A stretch of DNA of 64,000 nucleotides, from contig BCGN01000006.1 in NCBI GenBank assembly GCA_001599295.1, positions 1,351,463-1,415,462 on the forward strand, written 5' to 3'. Source of the stretch: Sporopachydermia quercuum (Eukaryota; Ascomycota; Sporopachydermiomycetes; Sporopachydermiales; Sporopachydermiaceae). The notes beneath the pieces are model-generated. The model was given only the letters and a program-made list of their open reading frames with translations. It was not told the DNA's origin and did not search any database. Positions 1-10,278 of this stretch are shown here, piece after piece. The first letter of the stretch is position 1, and every line of letters starts with the position of its first letter. A program made the position numbers and the translations under genes.

Positions 1-416
1 TTATCTCAGATTCGTCATGGTAAGTTATATATCACTCTGACCATAGTGATGATGATGGTGATAATTTAATGGATAATGATAATAATACTGTGGGATTTCA
101 TTGTAGGAGTAGTTGAATAACTGTCACTCTTGAGAGATTGAGATCAGGCGAGATAAAGTGATACCTGGTACTCATTCTTCGATTTACTCTTATTGAAAGT
201 TCTACTTAAAGGCAGGCTAATTTGTTGAATAGTGAGAACAATGAGCTTTAATAATCGGTTATGCTGCGATACGGATATAATGCAACTTAAACGCATAATC
301 TTATCTATTTTATGGTGTATTGTGCTATGATTGATCTATCAGTATTGGTGATAGTATATTGCATATGAACTACTATGAGCTGTAATTATTGACTACCATA
401 GTTCACTCTTTTCACT
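1..416. other. Gene-free left edge
   Basis: AT-rich sequence without a convincing reading frame, RNA gene or repeat. It is probably the 5' flank of the ORF starting at 417, or the tail of a gene outside the window. Confidence 0.4.
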
Positions 417-1592
417 ATGATTCTAATCAACATGACCAACGCTAACACCAAGGGTTTATTGTCATTGTTCTATTCTACCTTTCAACAAATGGTTGATAAT
501 CCCATATATTATCGTTTCCGAAATTTATTACCGACCGGAAAAAAGGATGAGAATGATTTCCTAACGTGCTCTACCTTCTCCGATATGTTTTCAATATGGG
601 AGAAAACTTCCACTTCGTTTCCGCTATGCTTCCTGTCTACTACTAACATTTCCCCTTTAGTGTCCTCATTAGCCATTGAAACAGAGAAAACGTACAACAT
701 AATGCAATCAATACTTGTTTATATTAGAGAGTTAGACCAGAAATTACCACCTCAAGAAAGGCTGTGTCGGAAAGAAAGCCTTCACAGAGAGCATTATCCT
801 AAACTGCACTCATTCCTCGGTGAGAAGTTTCCTCATAGTTTTGACGATGAAGATGACGATGACAAGCATAACGGAGAACATGGCGAAACTGACAAACAGA
901 ACGGAAATGATAACGGATATTTTGAAACCGCTTTAACCGATTTTCCCTCCGAATTCCCTTCTAGCAACTTCAACCAGCAGGACATAGTCAATGACTACAA
1001 TCATCGAACAACAAATTCGGAAATTCCTCAAGAACGAAAGGAAAACAAAAAGAAAAAGAATAAACAAGAGGAAGCACTGCAAATTAAACCTTCGTCTTCC
1101 TCTTCGTTAACTCCATCTATTTTCGACAAATCTATCTTTCCAATATCCATTTCCGCATCTCCAGCTGTTACTGCTGCTCCTGAACCTTCCAATGTCAACA
1201 TTCTATCACCAAGCATATCTTCTAAAGGAGTTTACCCCAATGGACTAGTTGGAGCATCAATAGAATCGTTGCCATCAGCTATCGGAGCATCAACAGAAGC
1301 GTCAGAGACATCAACAAGCCAGGCTGATCATTTGAGGAGTGTATTGAAGAAAAGAGGATCTAGCATTTATGAATACCCACTTGATGAACGTCGTAGAAGC
1401 AGTGTTGCCACAGCAGTTGAGATAGGCTGCAATATTTCAATTGGACCTTCTGAGCAAGGGTTGAGAACAATGGAATTTGAGATAAGCAAGAGCGGAAATA
1501 GCGATAATACAAGAACATCAGAAGCAAGGCGAACGTTACAGAAGATATACGAGAAGGATGCTCGGCACAGGGATGGAGAAGATGGACAGTAA
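417..1592 (+). CDS. Hypothetical low-complexity protein (391 aa)
   Basis: I do not recognise this protein. It is an open frame of 391 codons. The N-terminal ~125 residues look foldable, with hydrophobic and aromatic residues well mixed. An acidic run (residues ~141-148) follows, then a Lys-rich segment (about 205-218), a Ser/Pro-rich disordered region, and a basic RRRSS sequence near residue 325 that resembles a protein kinase A site. A second in-frame ATG follows six codons in (position 432) and could be the true start. There are no membrane segments, signal peptide or Cys/His clusters. Length and absence of internal stops support a real gene, but part of the frame could be one exon of a larger gene. 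Confidence 0.5.
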   Translation: MILINMTNANTKGLLSLFYSTFQQMVDNPIYYRFRNLLPTGKKDENDFLTCSTFSDMFSIWEKTSTSFPLCFLSTTNISPLVSSLAIETEKTYNIMQSILVYIRELDQKLPPQERLCRKESLHREHYPKLHSFLGEKFPHSFDDEDDDDKHNGEHGETDKQNGNDNGYFETALTDFPSEFPSSNFNQQDIVNDYNHRTTNSEIPQERKENKKKKNKQEEALQIKPSSSSSLTPSIFDKSIFPISISASPAVTAAPEPSNVNILSPSISSKGVYPNGLVGASIESLPSAIGASTEASETSTSQADHLRSVLKKRGSSIYEYPLDERRRSSVATAVEIGCNISIGPSEQGLRTMEFEISKSGNSDNTRTSEARRTLQKIYEKDARHRDGEDGQ

Positions 1593-2380
1593 TAAATGGG
1601 TTTGATAATTATAATCACAGTAGTAATATTGATCGAAATTAGTGTAATATAATAATAGTATGACCAGAAAAGTTGAGATAGCAATAATAGTCGTGATAGT
1701 GGTAATAAGGATCATAGAATTTATGCAAATGATAAGGAAATGATAATAATTGGATTATTTAGTTGGAATTAATAAAGGAGTAAAAACGGAAGTTATGGCG
1801 TTGGGAAATGTTAAGTGGTTGGTGGGTGGAAGTGCACATTGATAGGATTTGGAGATAATGATGAATTTACTGTCAGTTTCGATAATAGTGGAAACATGAT
1901 CAAGAAGCAGACGATTGACAAAAACAGAACATTAGCAGAAGTAACAGCAGAGACAACGACATAATGGCAGAAACAGCGCAGGTACGGAGATATCAAATTA
2001 TAAGCATCTATATTACAAATTGCTATATAGCAATCATGTACTATATAAATCGTATGAACTAACTGCCAGCAGTGCCGTATTGAAACTTGAATTTTTGTTT
2101 GAAATCAACTAGTTTGGCTATAATTTTCTCTTTTCTATTGTCTCTCTCTCTTACTGATTGTATATGATTAATAAGAATTATCTAATAGTTTTAGTGATGA
2201 GAATTTATTCTATACTATACTACTATACAATAGTATGCTACAACATAGCGTACTACACTAACAATGATATGTATCTCATGTAGTATATTTTCCTTTGTTA
2301 TACAGGAATGCAGAGACATAAGATTCTATAATTACTATATACAAATAATCAAGATATTCATACTATACAAATACATCATC
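1593..2380. other. Convergent intergenic region
   Basis: Lies between the 3' ends of the orphan ORF and CFD1. It is AT-rich and contains only short open frames with no recognisable product; nothing else seen. Confidence 0.4.
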
Positions 2381-3860
2381 TCATTGTATCCTTGAAGGAA
2401 TATTCATTTCCAGCACCTTTTCAACTAAAGGTTGAAAAACATTGAATAAATTAGATTCCGCATAAATATCTACTAAGGATTCTAATTTCGGCGATACATT
2501 ATTGTTAGTATTCGAAGAACTATTAGAAGAGATAGTGGAAGAAACAGTAGAACTCTCATCAATCGAATTGCTGGTCTCTTTTAATGGACTTTCAAGTTGA
2601 TTCTTAGTAGAACCGAGTTTAGTATTATCACTATTGTTGGAACTTTCATTGCTACTTCCATCCTTATGATCTTTATTATGTTCATCAGAGTTTAGACGAG
2701 CTTTTCTAATACTGCCAACTAGTTGATTGATAACTTCTTTATCATTTTGTTTCTCTATCATCAAGACAAATTGAGGATCAATAGGAACTTTTCCAAGGAA
2801 TGGAATATTATATTCCTGTGATAATTTCTTTCCTCCTCCTGATGAGAAGAGATCGGTTACATCCTAGAAACTGTTAGTATTATGTTGAGAGAATAGAATA
2901 GGATAAAACAAAAATTGGGAGCAACAAGCAAAGAAAGCGTTTCTTTTACTTCAGACTGTTTTGAAATGCTTTTATAACTGAAAATTAATTCGCGCCATTT
3001 GATCTCAGATAAGCTATTAGTTAAAGTCTTGTTGAAGCTGATAATGTCAAATCAATCATTTCATTCGTCGTTACACGATTGAGAGTGATCTGATATTCTT
3101 ATCAAGCACTGTTTCTTGATTGACAATTGACAATCTGTTATTGGTTTTATTGAATTCATCAAATAAACAGTTTAGAGATAATGAAATATCCGAAAGAACC
3201 ATCCACAGTTCTTATCTTTCCCTATTCTCTCCAATTTCTCCTTTCTTCTTCCATTTTACTTACCCCACAATGCACACACACATATCCACTCATATTCTCC
3301 ACGATCCCAAGCTGTCGGAAACCTACTTTAGTACAGAAGTTGATCTCCCGCTTCACATCCGCTACCGAAACATTCTGGGGCGTAGTCACTAGTACAGCAC
3401 CATCAGGATTGGCATACCGTAACTCTTCCGCTATCACTATATGCTCATCCGAAGTTCCAGGTGGGGTATCAATCAAGAGGTAGTCTAGGCGGCCCCAATC
3501 AACGTCTTTAATAAATTGGCGGATCATCGCCGTTTTCTTAGGACCCCTCCAAACTACGCTGTCCCCTCTATCTGGAAGCAGAAATCCTAAGGATATTACG
3601 TGTAAACGACCTTTGGCATCAACTTGCACGGGAACCCAGCCTCGGCTAGATTGGTGGATCTGCTTGTCTTCTACTCCGAACATGCGGGGTAATGAGGGAC
3701 CAGTAAGATCTATATCCAGAACGCCCACTTTGAAGCCCTTGTGAGCGAGCGATAGAGCGAATTGCGTTGTCACGGATGACTTGCCCACTCCTCCTTTTCC
3801 CGACAGAATCAGAATGATGTGTTTGACGTTAGCTAGAGAAGGAGGGGGTTCAACATTCAT
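2381..3860 (-). CDS. CFD1: Cytosolic Fe-S cluster scaffold P-loop NTPase Cfd1/Nubp2
   Basis: Cfd1 pairs with Nbp35 as the cytosolic scaffold on which 4Fe-4S clusters are built before transfer to target proteins. Two exons are visible: 3860-3264 and 2863-2381, separated by a 400-nt intron with a GTAAGT donor, a TACTAAC branch point and a TAG acceptor. The splice joins the cluster-binding CVHC motif (Cys195 and Cys198) in phase to the next conserved block ([11 protein letters not shown]). The deviant Walker A motif GKGGVGKS is at residues 21-28, and the [21 protein letters not shown] and PPGTSDEH blocks match the family closely. I chose Met at 3860 because it gives the usual spacing to the P-loop; an upstream in-frame ATG at 4025 would add 55 basic residues. 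The product is about 359 aa, longer than the roughly 290 usual in yeast, because a Ser/Asn-rich stretch of ~70 residues precedes the conserved C-terminal helix. Confidence 0.95.
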
Positions 3861-4556
3861 TACTGATTGAGATTTGTCGTTAAGATGTTTAATACGTTTG
3901 TATTTTGCACTTTGCACTTTGTGGTTGTGAAGCTGTTTAGTGTTCAGAATACTGATACTGGAAGAATACTGTATTGTCGAGAGGTGTCTTGTACTTGATA
4001 TAGGACAAAGGATGATTATTAACACAAGTACACCTGGTATATATAGTACAAAATAGAATAATGCTCCAAAAGAATCCTTGAAGGTTCTGCTACGCTAGTT
4101 TATGCCTTTATCGTTAGATTACCATTGATAACGATAATTTGATACTGTCAGAATAAAGATGTAAACCGAATTAATGCTTAGTAATACAAAAATAAAAGTC
4201 GCTCGGAGATAATAGTTAAATTTATTTCACATAAATTTCCGTATTTGATCATCTTCTCCTTAATTGCCTGACTCCAAATCTGACGCCAAACACCAACTTT
4301 TGTACAAAATTCTAATAATTTGTGTAATATTTCAATATAAACGTGGTACTCTTTTCATTTGAATGCTTGTGGCAGGAAACGTTTGTGAATTGTGATCTGT
4401 GCCATCCTGTATCAAAACTAAAATATCTCCGAACGCAACGTAACAACACATCTTTACTTCCTGTATATACAAACTTTGCACTCTACTTCCTATTTAACAC
4501 GTCCATCAATATACACCATTTGAAGGACCACACAAGTCACTATCACAACCTCCAAA
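3861..4556. promoter_or_regulatory. Divergent promoter CFD1/BET1
   Basis: About 700 bp between two head-to-head genes, so it must hold both promoters. The first part (3861-4025) remains open in the CFD1 frame and could be an alternative N-terminus. No specific factor site stands out. Confidence 0.4.
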
Positions 4557-6150
4557 ATGAATGGATCACGGTATGTTTTAAATATCGTGCTCTCAGCTAC
4601 AAATACTGTATGTTTCTTATACTAACGTATTTCTTTTCAGGTACACCACTCAGCCTCATCAAAGGGATCTGAGAACTCAGCTTTTTGACTCAGAGTACGA
4701 GTCCACCGCGTATAACAGATCATCACATATGAGTAACTCGTCTTCTCCATTTGCAGGGAATGTTGCATCTGATCAGCGCCAAAACCAGGATTTTGGCGGG
4801 ACAGGTATATCCAGTAATCCCTATGCTGGTAATGTGGGATCCAATAGTATGTCATCTGATTCTATGCTTTCTAAGCTTGAATCACAGAACGATGATGAGA
4901 TCAAGACTTTGTCAGAGAAGGTGAGGATACTGAAAGGTGTTACTATGCAGATCGGAGATGAGATTCGGGACTCGTCTAAGTTGTTCACGCAGATGGTAAG
5001 TATGAGCTGATAAAAGAAGTGGGAGAATGTAAGAAAGCATAGAAGACAGCCGAGAAAGAGCATAAGAAAGAGGATTGAGTAGCAGATAACATAGTTAAAC
5101 AATTAAACATCAAACGAGTTTCACATAGTGTTATTAATCATTCATCATTGATCGCAGTCAGTTATAATTCAAACAAAACCTTTCACAATTTTGGTTTTTT
5201 TCACTTTTCAGAGCTTTTATAACCTCTTCACGAGAGATTCACTGAATAATCTATAGCATGAAGATCAAAAGACTAGGTTTTAAATGAATGAATCAATCTG
5301 CAGCAGATGGCAAATTAAAGTGCATATGAATGTTGAATAATAAGAAATACCCAGATATCACACTGAAAACAACATTAGGCCCATTATTACACGAATCGTT
5401 TGCAACAATCGGCTCAATTGCTCAATTTCGCTATGGTGGATATGTACCGTATATTTTCCGGAACTATCTGAATAAGACATTNTTTTTGAACTATCACAAC
5501 AATCAAAACATTCTGCTGTAAAAAACAATAAAGGAAGATTACTAGATAGAAGACTTTTTTTATCAAAATGTAATGAGTTCATGAAATTGCAGATTGTCAA
5601 AGGTGGAAGATTACAGCGACATATAAGATATCTTATTGCGATTAACTCTCAGCATGATTAACTCTCAGCATCTCAACTGAATCTCTTGCAATACAATACT
5701 GAAATAAATGACTAAGAACTAAGAACAAGAGAATGCTGCTACAAACATTATACGGCTGATGTGTTCAGTAGAATTGCCGTGTAGAAAGAAGCTTTGTTAA
5801 TAATCAGTTGATGCAGTTCATCTTAATATCTATCAATACATTGTTTTCAGTCAATAGGTAAAGCTGACCTGAACATTGAACTTTTCAGCACGGTGACTGA
5901 TGGCTTGCTATGAACTTATGATTCTTTCGAAGCTTATTCCTAGATTTAAACATTCCTTCCCCATTTATTGCTAACTTCAAACATATTAACAAACTAACAG
6001 GAAGACAATTTTGAAACAGCAAGGACCAAACTGAAAAGCACATACAGTAGAATGATGATTGTGAGCAAGAAAGCTGGAGTTGGTTGGCGAACTTGGTTAC
6101 TAGTTTTTGGATTGGTGTTTTTCTGTTTCTTCTATGTGTGGATTTTCTAA
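4557..6150 (+). CDS. BET1: ER-Golgi v-SNARE Bet1
   Basis: Bet1 is a tail-anchored SNARE acting in COPII vesicle fusion with the Golgi. Three exons assemble to 172 residues: 4557-4570, 4641-4995 and 6001-6150. Intron 1 is 70 nt with a TACTAAC box. Intron 2 is 1005 nt with a GTAAGT donor, a TGCTAAC branch site about 25 nt from the acceptor, and an AG at 5999-6000. The join is in phase and reconstructs the SNARE heptads without gap (…GDEIRDSSKLFTQM then EDNFETARTKLKSTY). The core ends in a C-terminal membrane anchor (WLLVFGLVFFCFFYVWIF) right before the stop, as in yeast Bet1. The N-terminal part is Ser/Asn-rich with a repeated AGNV motif. The long second intron is exceptional for a yeast. Confidence 0.93.
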
Positions 6151-7912
6151 GAGAAACATAAAGAAAGAAAGAAAGAAAGAAAAAGAAAAAAGAATGGAAG
6201 GAAAGAAAGAAACTTAATACCATTAAACTGTTGTTTAAGAATAATCATAATGGACTGTCCACTATTTGATATATGATAATATTACCAGTTCTCAACACGC
6301 TAATTCATTGGCATAATTTCAATCAAAAAATTCAGCACTATGTATAATACTCTGACATACAAGCAAGGTTTTGTATGAGATGATGAAGTAAAGTTAAATC
6401 AAAACAACAACTAGTCAATTATGTTATAATAATTGCGTTCGGTCAACCTAGCTAACTTAATCACTAGAAAGCGAAGGGCAAAAACAATCATAAGTATTTG
6501 AATATGATTTTAGTGGAAACAGGTATATTTCAGGACCTGGTCGAATTGTTTAGGCCAATTGATCTTTGAAAGAAAAATAATTTTGAGCTTTCGGCAGGAA
6601 GGAAAGGACTGTCAGATATTTGGTTGATGCCAGTTGCAATGTTTAAGTTGCAGGGGAAATAATTCTTGCTAATCTGATACTATTATATGGATCCAGTTGC
6701 ACCAATTAATAACAATAATGGGACCGCTTTGATTTGATAGTATAAGCTATTAGCCGCGTGATGATGTATGAGAATAATTATCAAGATATTATGTCTGTAG
6801 TTAATGAGAAAAAGAGAGGGAAAGAACGGAAAGAAATAGACAATAAGAAAACTGTTAGTCAAAAAGCTGTGATGTCCTAATGGAAGTTTTCGTGACTCTA
6901 GCAATAAAATTATATACATTGCAGATTGAATATGAAGCAACCATCGAAATATGATAAATAAGGAAAAAGTTTCAGGAATATAATATTAACACCAGCATTG
7001 ATATAGGAAGATTGGCTTGTAACATTTAAACGATTTACTTGATGATAGTTAGAGTGGACAAAGTATAAATAGTATTACTACTAGCCATATTACTATTTGA
7101 CAAATTAATGATACTTTGATTGATTAGACTTAGGAATACTAAGGTAGTTTGCTAACGTAGGAAGGTGGAATTGAAATTTGATTGATTGATATTATAAAAA
7201 GCTCAACTGACACTTGGCGGAATAAACTGATTTGATAGAAGGAATAACTGTAATTGCAGAAAGTATACCAGTTAAAAGCACAACTATCATACAAATAACA
7301 ATAACTGCTACTTTCTTGTTAGGAATTATGTTAGATCAATTTTAATTCCATCAGCTTGTATGTTTACTCTTTTCGTTTTATCTAAGGACTGATAACACAA
7401 AAATGCTACTAGCTGACGCAATTGCTGGATTATCTCCGGCTGTGTTTTCTCAATGAATCAACTGTTGGTCCATGAATGAATACGAACCTACAATGTGAAG
7501 TATTAATTCTCATTAAACAATTATGGAATCTTAGCACATATGAATAATGGAAGTCATATAATGTCTTCTATTGGTACTTCGCACTTTTTTTTTGCAGAGA
7601 TACTTCATGTTCTTTGTATTAGATCACGTGATAAAATGTACTCTGTTTTATCTCATACAGAGACCAAAAGTTGGCAAACAAATCAACATAGTTCTGTCTG
7701 TATGAGGAGGCTGTTGTGCCAACACTAATTCCTGTAGGACTCATTTTTCCTCCGGTACAGGAATTTCTAATACTCCAAGATGATTACTATTTGAATCGGA
7801 TCATACAAATTATAAGCTATACATATATCAATAATATAAACTATATATTAGCAAAATTTATTATCCTACTTACACCTTTTTCTTTTTGTTTTTGTTTTTC
7901 TTTCACAACATT
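6151..7912. other. Intergenic region with AAAG microsatellite
   Basis: Between the BET1 stop and the convergent BIO2 stop. It holds an (AAAG)n-rich stretch at about 6160-6213 and a perfect palindrome TCACGTGA at 7624-7631, which is a CBF1-type E-box. Short open frames on both strands show no recognisable product. No tRNA or other structural RNA seen. Confidence 0.4.
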
Positions 7913-9148
7913 TTATATACCACCAGCAACTTCAGCAGCTTTGCTACCGTTCTCGATCTCAAACTGTTGAACTGGTAATCCAGTACTCTTAACTCCATCA
8001 AAACTCTTCATTGGCTTTAACCCCCATTTTGCCAACATTGCCTTATCTTCATCCCATCCACTGCACATAGTTGTAAGCATCTTCTTACCTGTGAATATAG
8101 CATTGGATCCAGCCAGGAAACATAAGAATTGCTCATACTCTTTCATTGTATATCTTCCTGCTGCTAATCTAATAACAGACTTTGGCATAATTAATCTAGC
8201 TGTTGCGATTGTTCTTATAATTTCATCAAATGTCAGCTTCTTCTCGGTTCCTTCTAATGGGGTTCCTTTAATAGGAATAAGCTTATTAATAGGAAGACTC
8301 TCTGGATGTTGTGACATATTACTTAAGGTATAAAGAAAGCCAATATGATCTTCCTCGGTCTCTCCTAAACCGAGAATTCCACCAGTGCAAACTTTTAATC
8401 CGGATTCTCTAACGTTTTCAATGGTCTGCAATCTATCGTCATAACTCCTTGAAGTAATGACCTTTGGATAATGCTCTCTAGATGTATCAATGTTATGATT
8501 GTAAGCAGTCAAACCAGCTTCCTTCAAAGTATTTGCTTGATCTTTATTAACCATACCCAACGTGACGCAAGATTCTAATCCTAGCTCGTTCACAGCCTTT
8601 ACCATTGCAGCAATTTTTTTAAGTCCGCTTTTCCTGCCATGCATGTCTCTCCAAGCAGCACCCAGACAGAATCGAGTACTACCGTTTGATTTTGCTTCTT
8701 TAGCAGCAGTGATCACCTCTTCAATAGGAATCAGCTTGCTGGCTTTCAAACCTGTATCATAACGTGACGATTGAGCGCAGTATTTACAGTCTTCGGTACA
8801 GCCACCTGTCTTAATACTTAGAAGAGTGCATAGCTGAACTTTGTTTGGATCGTTGAACTTCCTGTGCTGCATTTGAGCAGAATAAACAAGCTCTAGAAGA
8901 GGTGTATTATAGATCTCTCTAATTTGGTCTTTGGACCAGCTATGAGAAGGACTAGCTTGGCTGAGAGCATGTTTAAGAGCTGATGGTGCTCCGCTGGAGT
9001 CAGTAGGGGAGACAGGAGGGAAGTTCAAGTTGTTATAGGTCGAGCTTGGTATTTCGTCAGTAACTGTTGAAAAGCTCCTAATGCATGAAAATCTTGTTGA
9101 GAAAATATTGAGAGCTTTAAAGGCTCTGGTAGGTTTTAATTGGATCAT
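7913..9148 (-). CDS. BIO2: Biotin synthase, mitochondrial radical SAM enzyme
   Basis: Biotin synthase inserts sulfur into dethiobiotin using a radical-SAM 4Fe-4S cluster plus an auxiliary 2Fe-2S cluster. The CX3CX2C motif (CTEDCKYC) is at Cys117, Cys121 and Cys124 when the ATG at 9148 is used. Further family blocks are YNHNIDTSREHY, CTGGILGLGE, and the terminal TGKKMLTTMCSGWDEDKAMLAKWGL. The start at 9148 gives 411 residues and a basic, Ser/Phe-rich N-terminus typical of a mitochondrial presequence; an upstream in-frame ATG at 9250 would prepend 34 hydrophobic residues and seems less likely. No intron is seen. The upstream 1.1 kb has unusual palindromes that may be biotin- or amino-acid-responsive sites. 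Confidence 0.96.
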   Translation of the reverse strand: MIQLKPTRAFKALNIFSTRFSCIRSFSTVTDEIPSSTYNNLNFPPVSPTDSSGAPSALKHALSQASPSHSWSKDQIREIYNTPLLELVYSAQMQHRKFNDPNKVQLCTLLSIKTGGCTEDCKYCAQSSRYDTGLKASKLIPIEEVITAAKEAKSNGSTRFCLGAAWRDMHGRKSGLKKIAAMVKAVNELGLESCVTLGMVNKDQANTLKEAGLTAYNHNIDTSREHYPKVITSRSYDDRLQTIENVRESGLKVCTGGILGLGETEEDHIGFLYTLSNMSQHPESLPINKLIPIKGTPLEGTEKKLTFDEIIRTIATARLIMPKSVIRLAAGRYTMKEYEQFLCFLAGSNAIFTGKKMLTTMCSGWDEDKAMLAKWGLKPMKSFDGVKSTGLPVQQFEIENGSKAAEVAGGI

Positions 9149-9829
9149 TGCGAGGCAGGAATAGCTGTAGATGTATTTGATGGTAGGTCCGTTGAATTGT
9201 ATGAACAATATCATTGAGCAAGAGAAAGAATAAGTACATTTTAAGATCAATCCATGAAGCGAGTAACAGGATATCCACTTTTATTTATAGTTGTATCCGA
9301 CATATGTGAAATTCCTGTAATATAACTAATGTAAATCCTATCATGCTGCGAATCATAATTTACTTAACGTAAAGTTAATATAATATGTAGAAAAATGGAA
9401 AAGTCAATTATACGGAAATGGGAATCGTTGCCGCCAGGAATTTAACATTAAAGTAAGAGAACTGAAACTATGTATTAGCTTTACTGGTCTAGCAATGGAA
9501 TAGGAACTTGGGTTCTATCCTCATCGAATAATATGTTACAACTGGTAGGTAGGAAGGTCATTTGATGGAGGAAGTAAGGAAATTATAACCATAATTATAT
9601 CATTATATGACTCTGGAAAAACCTGAAAAACCAAGTGGATGTAAAACAAGGGTTCTGATAAGTATTTTGAGTGGTCTTATAGTAGTGAGTGATGATAATT
9701 ACAGCTAATTGTTGTTTTTATTAATAGATAAGTTGAGTAGTCGGGATTTCCAACAAAAGGGTTTGATGGTGAGCATTCATGAAATTTGCTCCAACTTTAA
9801 TTTTAACCTTATTCATATGACTCAAATAA

Positions 9830-9844
9830 TTCCCAAGTTGGGAA
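9830..9844. promoter_or_regulatory. Perfect inverted repeat TTCCCAA-G-TTGGGAA
   Basis: Two 7-bp arms around one base, about 690 bp upstream of the BIO2 ATG and one base away from the next inverted repeat. It looks like a dimer-binding site; the factor is unknown. Confidence 0.35.
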
Positions 9845-9845
9845 G

Positions 9846-9867
9846 GTAGTCATTGAAAATTGACTAC
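9846..9867. promoter_or_regulatory. Inverted repeat GTAGTCA-N8-TGACTAC resembling a biotin response element
   Basis: Perfect 7-bp arms are separated by exactly eight bases. The S. cerevisiae vitamin-H response element bound by Vhr1 is AATCA-N8-TGAYT. This site has AGTCA-N8-TGACT, one base from that consensus with the same spacing and symmetry, and lies upstream of a biotin gene. Regulation by a Vhr1-like factor is an inference. Confidence 0.4.
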
Positions 9868-10278
9868 AGTATTAAGGTTTTGGCCAATTGTGTTTTTTCA
9901 TTTGGTCTTATCAACTCATATGAAAAAGTTTAATTTAAAAAGTATTACTTAACAGGGTAATTAAGTAAGTCATATGAGCCATGTGACTAGCATGATTATT
10001 TAAGAGTATTTCCTTAACTAATCATATGAGTCAAGAGATTGCTATAAACGATAGTTGTACCTGAGTCATGACTATTGGTGATTCATACCGAACGTGTTCG
10101 AACTACTAATCGTAAAGCATTTCATATCTTCTCTAAACCAGCGCAGAACAAGAATTTGTAGATGAGAAAGTAATTTAAATACATACTAATATAAATGGAT
10201 ATGTACGTGTATAAATTTAACGAGATGTAATTAAACCTACTTGGAAAATAGATGTAGGTTAAATAAATTAAGGTTCTT

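Larger units (their letters stand above)
9149..10278. promoter_or_regulatory. Long BIO2 upstream region with clustered palindromes
   Basis: This gene-free stretch lies 5' of BIO2 and 3' of the WHIM/PHD gene. A 256-bp core (9813-10068) holds four copies of TCATATGA (9813, 9916, 9970, 10022) and three GCN4/AP-1-type TGASTCA heptamers (9818, 10027, 10062). Two of the heptamers overlap TCATATGA copies. Two longer inverted repeats sit side by side at 9830-9867 and are listed separately. The clustering is seen directly; the regulatory role is inferred. Confidence 0.45.

Noticed and set aside
3222-4025. Mitochondrial IND1/NUBPL (complex I assembly) instead of CFD1
   Set aside because: The [27 protein letters not shown] and VCVHC blocks match Cfd1/Nubp2 better. 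The apparent presequence comes only from using the upstream ATG.
5330-5521. Small gene inside the BET1 intron
   Set aside because: A 63-codon frame with an N and no family likeness, in DNA that must be intronic for BET1 to be complete.
10085-10110. tRNA B-box-like GTGTTCGAACTAC
   Set aside because: No A box or acceptor and anticodon stems can be built around it.
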